Assembly: GCA_002435835.1 (NCBI GenBank)
Contig: DIVM01000229.1
Location: 1 to 11,008, forward strand
Length of the DNA stretch: 11,008 bases
Origin: Firmicutes bacterium UBA6132
GTDB taxonomy: Bacteria; Bacillota_A; Clostridia; Tissierellales; Sedimentibacteraceae
Direction: 5' to 3'
Part shown: positions 7,723-11,008 of the stretch, piece after piece
Position numbering within the stretch: the first letter of the stretch is position 1
Layout: each line of letters begins with the position of its first letter
Notes under the pieces: generated by a model
What the model was told of the DNA's origin: nothing
The model's input: the letters and a program-made list of their open reading frames with translations, nothing else
The model's database searches: none
Position numbers and translations under genes: made by a program

Positions 7723-7780
7723 AACTGAATTTTGTTTCGCTTCCTTTACCATAGAATATAATTTAAATAAAAACATTAAA

Positions 7781-7809
7781 ATTATAACATAGATTATTAC
7801 TAATGTCTA
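7781..7809 (-). promoter_or_regulatory. Strong extended -10 promoter of the MATE gene
   Basis: On the minus strand TAGACA (7809-7804) and TATAAT (7786-7781) are separated by 17 bp, and a TG one base before the -10 makes it an extended -10. Transcription would begin near 7774, at or inside the first in-frame ATG (7774-7776), which bears on the choice of translation start. Confidence 0.7.
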
Positions 7810-7874
7810 ATTATGGTAATACAAAATTATATGATTAACAAGTTTTATCATTTCCTAATTGAATTTTAATGTTA

Positions 7875-7901
7875 ACCTAAATTGACATTAATAATTTAGG
7901 T
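7875..7901. promoter_or_regulatory. Candidate operator: 9-bp inverted repeat overlapping a TTGACA box
   Basis: ACCTAAATT at 7875-7883 and AATTTAGGT at 7893-7901 form a perfect inverted repeat with a 9-nt spacer, so the half-site centres lie 18 bp apart. TTGACA (7882-7887) straddles the left arm and spacer. The site lies between divergent genes, just upstream of the UBA/DUF4342 gene. A clear -10 at 16-18 bp is missing; GATAAT at 7909-7914 is 21 bp away. A dimeric regulator or a sigma-factor site is inferred only from symmetry and position. Confidence 0.45.
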
Positions 7902-7951
7902 GTAAATTGATAATATCAAATAAATTAAAAGATAAAAATTTGGAGGGCAAC

Positions 7952-8473
7952 ATGAAAGTAACTTTAGAACAAATTGATGAGCTTAGAAGTAGGGTAAATG
8001 TTTCTTATGAAGAAGCTAAAAGGGTATTGGAAAATAATGATGGCGATTTAATTAAATCTATAATTGAATTAGAAAATAAAAAAGGAATTAAAAATAGCCC
8101 TAAAAAAGGAGGTTTCAGCAGCGCAGTGGATAAATTATTAGAACTTAAATTAAGAATTAAAAATAAAAATGGTGATATAATTTTAAACTTGCCTTTAGTT
8201 GTAGTATTGATAACATTTATGATGGCATTTTGGGTAGTTGTATTTGGACTTTTACTTGCATTAATTACATCTTGTGATATTAAAATTTACAGGGACAGAA
8301 ATTCAATAAAAGTAAATGGTTTAAAGAAAAATATGCAAGAAACAGTTGATAAAATAAAAGTAAAATCAGAAAAAATAATTAATGAAGACGAAGAAACAAT
8401 TGTATCAGAAGAATTTGAAATCAAAACAAATTCAGATGATGATAATAAAGCAAATGAAATTATTATAGAATAA
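7952..8473 (+). CDS. UBA-like / DUF4342 domain membrane-associated protein
   Basis: Small protein of 173 aa of unknown function. Residues 1-42 resemble a UBA/TS-N-like three-helix fold (TLEQIDELRSRVNVSYEEAK then ENNDGDLIKSIIELE), as also found in EF-Ts and NAC-type proteins. A basic linker (43-73) follows. Residues 74-110 look like DUF4342: DIILNLP, a long hydrophobic stretch (about 79-107, one or two membrane passes), then a short Cys-containing turn. The tail from about 125 is charged and acidic, rich in Glu, Asp and Lys, and probably disordered or coiled. Start: GGAGGG at 7942-7947, 5 nt before ATG 7952; the frame is open further upstream to 7907 without a usable signal. It is a single-gene unit closed by a strong terminator. 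I know no established function; UBA-like folds often bind peptides or nascent chains, which is only a hint. Confidence 0.85.
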   Translation: MKVTLEQIDELRSRVNVSYEEAKRVLENNDGDLIKSIIELENKKGIKNSPKKGGFSSAVDKLLELKLRIKNKNGDIILNLPLVVVLITFMMAFWVVVFGLLLALITSCDIKIYRDRNSIKVNGLKKNMQETVDKIKVKSEKIINEDEETIVSEEFEIKTNSDDDNKANEIIIE

Positions 8474-8482
8474 TAAGATCCT

Positions 8483-8494
8483 TCGCTATAGCGA
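8483..8494. repeat. 12-bp perfect palindrome TCGCTATAGCGA
   Basis: A self-complementary 12-mer sits 10 nt after the DUF4342-protein stop, in the context GATCC-T-palindrome-TGACAA. The surrounding phrase resembles small dispersed repeats ending in GGATGACAA that I recall from many genomes, but this is from memory and not verifiable here. It could also be a minor hairpin before the main terminator. Confidence 0.35.
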
Positions 8495-8504
8495 TGACAA
8501 TACT

Positions 8505-8545
8505 AATAAAATAATATCAGTTTAATCTGATATTATTTTATTTTA
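8505..8545 (+). terminator. Strong intrinsic terminator after the UBA/DUF4342 gene
   Basis: AATAAAATAATATCAG at 8505-8520 pairs perfectly over 16 bp with CTGATATTATTTTATT at 8527-8542 around a TTTAAT loop, with further T residues following. It separates the DUF4342 unit from the two-component operon. Confidence 0.88.
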
Positions 8546-8562
8546 TGATTATTTGTGGAATT

Positions 8563-8580
8563 ATTGAAATTAATTGAAAT
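8563..8580 (+). promoter_or_regulatory. Direct repeat ATTGAAAT x2, possible response-regulator binding site
   Basis: ATTGAAAT occurs at 8563-8570 and again at 8573-8580, a period of 10 bp or about one helical turn. OmpR/PhoB-type regulators characteristically bind such tandem half-sites on one DNA face. The second copy contains the -35 box of the two-component operon promoter, so autoregulation by the encoded regulator is plausible but inferred. Confidence 0.4.
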
Positions 8581-8602
8581 ATTTAGAAAAAAATAGTATA
8601 AT
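8574..8602 (+). promoter_or_regulatory. Sigma-A promoter of the two-component operon
   Basis: TTGAAA at 8574-8579 and a perfect TATAAT at 8597-8602 have a 17-bp spacer. The transcript would start near 8609, giving a leader of about 26 nt that carries the GGAG ribosome binding site. Confidence 0.8.
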
Positions 8603-8634
8603 TAAATAATTGGAAAATCATTGGAGATTATATT

Positions 8635-9324
8635 ATGGATGATAAAAGAAAAATTTTAATAGTGGAAGATGAACATAAAATAGCAAGATTTCTTGAACTT
8701 GAGCTTAAATATGAAGGATATGAAGTAGAAATAGCTAACAATGGAAGGGATGGCCTTGAAAAAGGTAAGGATCTGAGCGTTAGTTTAATTATACTTGATT
8801 TAATGTTGCCAGGTTTAAGCGGAATAGAAGTGTGCAGAAGGATAAGACAAACTTCAGATGTACCTATAATTATGTTAACTGCAAAAGATGACATATCTGA
8901 TAAAGTAACAGGCCTTGACATAGGTGCAGATGATTATATGACAAAACCATTTGCAGTTGAAGAGCTTTTAGCAAGAATAAGAGTGTTATTAAAAAGAAAA
9001 TATGTTTCAAAAACAAAAGAAGCCGAAGATACGTTACAATTAGGTAAATTAAAATTAAATAAAAGCAATTATAAAGTTGATTATGATAAAGAAAATATTG
9101 AGCTTACTAAAAAAGAATTTGAGCTTTTAGAACTCATGTTATTAAATAAAAATATAGTTATGTCAAGGGAAAAAATACTTGATAAAGTATGGGGATATGA
9201 TTATTACGGAGATACAAATGTAATAGACGTTTATATAAGATACTTAAGAAGTAAAATAGACGAAAAATACAACATTAATTTAATAGAAACAGTAAGAGGC
9301 GTTGGTTACGTCATAAGAGAATAA
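8635..9324 (+). CDS. Two-component response regulator, OmpR/PhoB family
   Basis: DNA-binding transcription regulator of 229 aa, the standard length for the family. The receiver domain (about 5-120) has the acidic pair E11/D12, phospho-acceptor D55 (LIILDLMLPG), T82 and K104, so it looks fully active. A winged-helix OmpR-type domain occupies about 130-229, with ELTKKEFELL and RYLRSKID followed by the terminal ETVRGVGYVIRE hallmark. Start: GGAG at 8623-8626, 8 nt before ATG 8635; translation begins MDDKRKILIVEDE. It is the first gene of an operon with the kinase, whose start lies 1 nt after this stop codon. Tandem repeats at the promoter suggest it controls its own operon. Target genes and signal are unknown; similarity to ArlR-, CssR- or PhoP-like regulators is too general to name it. 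Confidence 0.95.
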   Translation: MDDKRKILIVEDEHKIARFLELELKYEGYEVEIANNGRDGLEKGKDLSVSLIILDLMLPGLSGIEVCRRIRQTSDVPIIMLTAKDDISDKVTGLDIGADDYMTKPFAVEELLARIRVLLKRKYVSKTKEAEDTLQLGKLKLNKSNYKVDYDKENIELTKKEFELLELMLLNKNIVMSREKILDKVWGYDYYGDTNVIDVYIRYLRSKIDEKYNINLIETVRGVGYVIRE

Positions 9325-9325
9325 T

Positions 9326-10750
9326 ATGTTAAAAAAATTAGTTAATTCATTAGTTCATTTAATTTTATATCCATTTAAATTATTAGGAAGAGTTTTAATA
9401 GCTTTATTAAAAAAGCTTAAATTTTCTATAGCATTTAAAATATCAGCTTCATATTTTCTATTGTATATTGTAGTAATATTCATTGTAGCAGCAACTACGT
9501 CAACAGGGTATTTTATCTATCAGTTAAAAGACAAAGAAAAAATGATGGAAGAAGATGCAGCTAATATAAGCAGCTATAATTTAGATGAAGTGAAATTAAA
9601 TGAAATGGCTAAAAATGATAATATAAGCTCTATTAATATTTATGATCAAAATTTAAATGAAGTTTTTAAATCAAATGAAGAAAAAAGGTATTCAAACAAT
9701 ATAATCACCAATGTAGAAAATGTGCTTTTATATAAAGAATATGTGTACTCTGAAAGTTTTTATTTCAATAACTTAAAGTATTATATTAATATCAGTTATA
9801 ATGTAGATGATATTATAGTAGATACAATACACATAAATATTTTGATTTTAATATCAGGATTTATAGGTCTGCTAATATTTGCTCCCATTGTTTCAAGAAC
9901 AAGTTATAAACTCATAGGGCCTATTAAAAATATGACTGAAATAACTAAAACAATAACAGTAAACAACATCAACACAAGACTTGATATAAAAGGAACTCAG
10001 GATGAATTAAAAGAGCTTTCCCAAACATTTAATGCAATGATGGATAGAATTGAGGAAGGTTATCAATCCCAGCAGCAATTTGTCTCTGATGCTTCTCATG
10101 AACTTAGAACTCCTATTGCAGTAATAAAAGGATATGTAAATATGCTTGACCGATGGGGTAAAAATGATAAAGATATTTTAGAGGAATCAATAAGTGCTAT
10201 TAAAAATGAAACTGACAGCATGCAGGATTTAATAGAAAAATTATTATTTATTGCAAGGAGTGATAAGCATACATTAACATTTACAAAAGAAGATTTCTCC
10301 ATTCAAGAGTTATTATTAGAAATAGAAAAAGAAACAAAAATGATTGATTTAAGACATAATTTTTTATTTTATTTTTCAAATGATGCAAGTATTTATGCTG
10401 ACAGAAAGCGTATAAAGCAAGCAGTTAGAATTCTATTAGAAAATGCAATGAAATTTACACCCCATGATGGTATTATTTCAGTTTCAGGTTTTATTGAAGG
10501 AAAATATTATATAATTAAAGTATCCGATACTGGAATTGGAATTGCAAAAAAAGATTTAAATAAAATTTTTGACAGGTTATATAGAGCTGAACAATCAAGA
10601 AGCAAAGAAATTGGTGGTCATGGTTTAGGTCTATCCATAGCTAAAATAATAATATTAGGTCATAAAGGAAAAATAAAAGTCACAAGTACAATAGGTAAAG
10701 GTTCAGAATTTTCAATAATGCTTCCTTATTTAGAAAAAATAAACTTATAA
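9326..10750 (+). CDS. Membrane sensor histidine kinase, partner of the upstream regulator
   Basis: Sensor kinase of 474 aa that should phosphorylate the upstream regulator. A basic, amphipathic N-terminal segment (1-36) precedes transmembrane helix 1 (about 37-66). An extracytoplasmic domain of about 100 residues (67-168) follows, with no recognised fold, rich in Asn, Tyr and Ser. Helix 2 spans about 169-190, and a HAMP linker about 190-245. The HisKA domain carries the phospho-accepting H258 in SHELRTP. The ATPase domain has the N box at LLENAMKFTP (N373), DTGIGI at 401-406 and GHGLGL at 431-436. All catalytic boxes are intact. The start lies 1 nt after the regulator stop with only a weak AAGAGA upstream, so translation is probably coupled. 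No clear terminator follows, so transcripts could run on toward spoIIAA. The sensed signal cannot be inferred. Confidence 0.95.
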   Translation: MLKKLVNSLVHLILYPFKLLGRVLIALLKKLKFSIAFKISASYFLLYIVVIFIVAATTSTGYFIYQLKDKEKMMEEDAANISSYNLDEVKLNEMAKNDNISSINIYDQNLNEVFKSNEEKRYSNNIITNVENVLLYKEYVYSESFYFNNLKYYINISYNVDDIIVDTIHINILILISGFIGLLIFAPIVSRTSYKLIGPIKNMTEITKTITVNNINTRLDIKGTQDELKELSQTFNAMMDRIEEGYQSQQQFVSDASHELRTPIAVIKGYVNMLDRWGKNDKDILEESISAIKNETDSMQDLIEKLLFIARSDKHTLTFTKEDFSIQELLLEIEKETKMIDLRHNFLFYFSNDASIYADRKRIKQAVRILLENAMKFTPHDGIISVSGFIEGKYYIIKVSDTGIGIAKKDLNKIFDRLYRAEQSRSKEIGGHGLGLSIAKIIILGHKGKIKVTSTIGKGSEFSIMLPYLEKINL

Positions 10751-10781
10751 TCTTATTAAATAAATTCATTTTACAACATTA

Positions 10782-10788
10782 ATCGACA
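10782..10788 (-). promoter_or_regulatory. Candidate Spo0A box upstream of spoIIAA
   Basis: Read on the minus strand this is TGTCGAT, 6 of 7 bases of the Spo0A box TGTCGAA, within TTTTGTCGATTAA. It lies about 20 bp upstream of the putative -35 element. In Bacillus the spoIIA operon is activated by phosphorylated Spo0A together with sigma-H, so the place fits. A single 7-mer match in AT-rich DNA is weak evidence on its own. Confidence 0.4.
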
Positions 10789-10807
10789 AAACTTCTCAAA
10801 AAAAGCT

Positions 10808-10837
10808 ACAGTAAAATTTCTCTTAAAGATGTATAAT
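10808..10837 (+). promoter_or_regulatory. Candidate sigma-H-type (or sigma-A) promoter of spoIIAA
   Basis: ACAGTAAAA at 10808-10816, an 11-bp spacer and GATGTATAA at 10828-10836 match the Bacillus sigma-H pattern (RnAGGAwWW, 11-12 bp, RnnGAATww) with one mismatch in each box. The same region holds a perfect TATAAT at 10832-10837, but without a good sigma-A -35 at 16-18 bp. Sigma-H use is known for spoIIA in Bacillus; here it is inferred. Confidence 0.45.
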
Positions 10838-10869
10838 AGCTTGTACACTAAAGAGAAAGGAATGGTAAC

Positions 10870-11008
10870 GTGAATTTAGAATTTATTGAATCAGGACAAG
10901 AATTAGTTATAAAGCTTAAAGGGGAATTAGATCATCACAGTGCAGATGAAACAAGAACTGTGATAGATGAAAAAATTAAAAAAGATAATTATAATAAAAT
11001 TGTAATAC
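10870..11008 (+). CDS. spoIIAA: Anti-sigma F factor antagonist SpoIIAA (5' part, cut by window end)
   Basis: Partial gene: 46 codons are visible before the window ends. SpoIIAA is the STAS-domain protein that, when unphosphorylated, releases sigma-F from the anti-sigma factor SpoIIAB and starts forespore gene expression. The visible protein reads VNLEFIESGQELVIKLKG and then ELDHHSADETR. The GELDHH(S/T)AE block is characteristic of SpoIIAA; the phosphorylated serine (DSSGLG in the family) lies beyond the window. Start: GTG at 10870, with AAAGG at 10856-10860, 9 nt upstream. An ATG at 10862 is in another frame and stops after three codons at a TGA overlapping the GTG. The spoIIAB and sigF genes would be expected next. 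It is preceded by a candidate Spo0A box and sigma-H-type promoter. Confidence 0.92.
   Translation, partial: MNLEFIESGQELVIKLKGELDHHSADETRTVIDEKIKKDNYNKIVI

Noticed and set aside
8635..11008. Two-component operon and spoIIAA as one sporulation-control module
   Set aside because: The kinase is a standard membrane sensor paired with its own OmpR-type regulator, and spoIIAA has its own upstream signals; adjacency alone does not show a link.

Overview
The window is strongly AT-rich DNA with Gram-positive style expression signals: GGAGG-type ribosome binding sites and sigma-A promoters with 17-bp spacers. It carries a T-box leader in front of thrS and ends in the first codons of the sporulation gene spoIIAA. 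Together these point to a spore-forming anaerobic Firmicute of the Clostridia/Tissierellia type. Genus cannot be fixed from the sequence alone.

Layout, left to right. (1) Positions 149-1944: promoter and gene for a DEAD-box RNA helicase with a C-terminal DbpA-type RNA-binding domain. (2) Positions 1952-4169: a consensus promoter starting 7 nt after the helicase stop, a tRNA-Thr-sensing T-box riboswitch (specifier ACU, 7-nt UGGAACC bulge, competing terminator) and thrS. A terminator at 4183-4210 is shared with the convergent gene. (3) Positions 4263-5145: nudC (NADH/NAD-RNA pyrophosphatase) on the minus strand, divergent from (4) udp (uridine phosphorylase) at 5276-6052. (5) Positions 6053-6251: an intergenic stretch with a perfect 28-bp palindrome and a REP-like element built from three copies of a 16-bp GC-rich unit; the last copy runs into the stop codon of (6) a minus-strand MATE exporter. 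(7) Positions 7777-7951: a divergent control region with a 9-bp inverted repeat over a TTGACA, followed by a small UBA-like/DUF4342 membrane protein and a strong terminator. (8) Positions 8563-10750: a two-component operon (OmpR-type regulator and histidine kinase, 1 nt apart) behind a promoter whose -35 lies in an 8-bp direct repeat. (9) Positions 10782-11008: a candidate Spo0A box, a candidate sigma-H promoter and the first 46 codons of spoIIAA.

Functionally this is mostly chromosomal housekeeping: RNA remodelling, threonyl-tRNA supply controlled by tRNA charging, nucleotide/nucleoside turnover (nudC, udp), export, signalling and sporulation entry. I see no prophage, insertion-sequence transposase, CRISPR array, toxin-antitoxin pair or defence cluster, and I do not find evidence of a new multi-gene system. 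The parts most worth a second look are non-coding: the REP-like element at 6162-6251, the 28-bp palindrome, the dyad at 7875-7901, and the putative Spo0A/sigma-H control region before spoIIAA.
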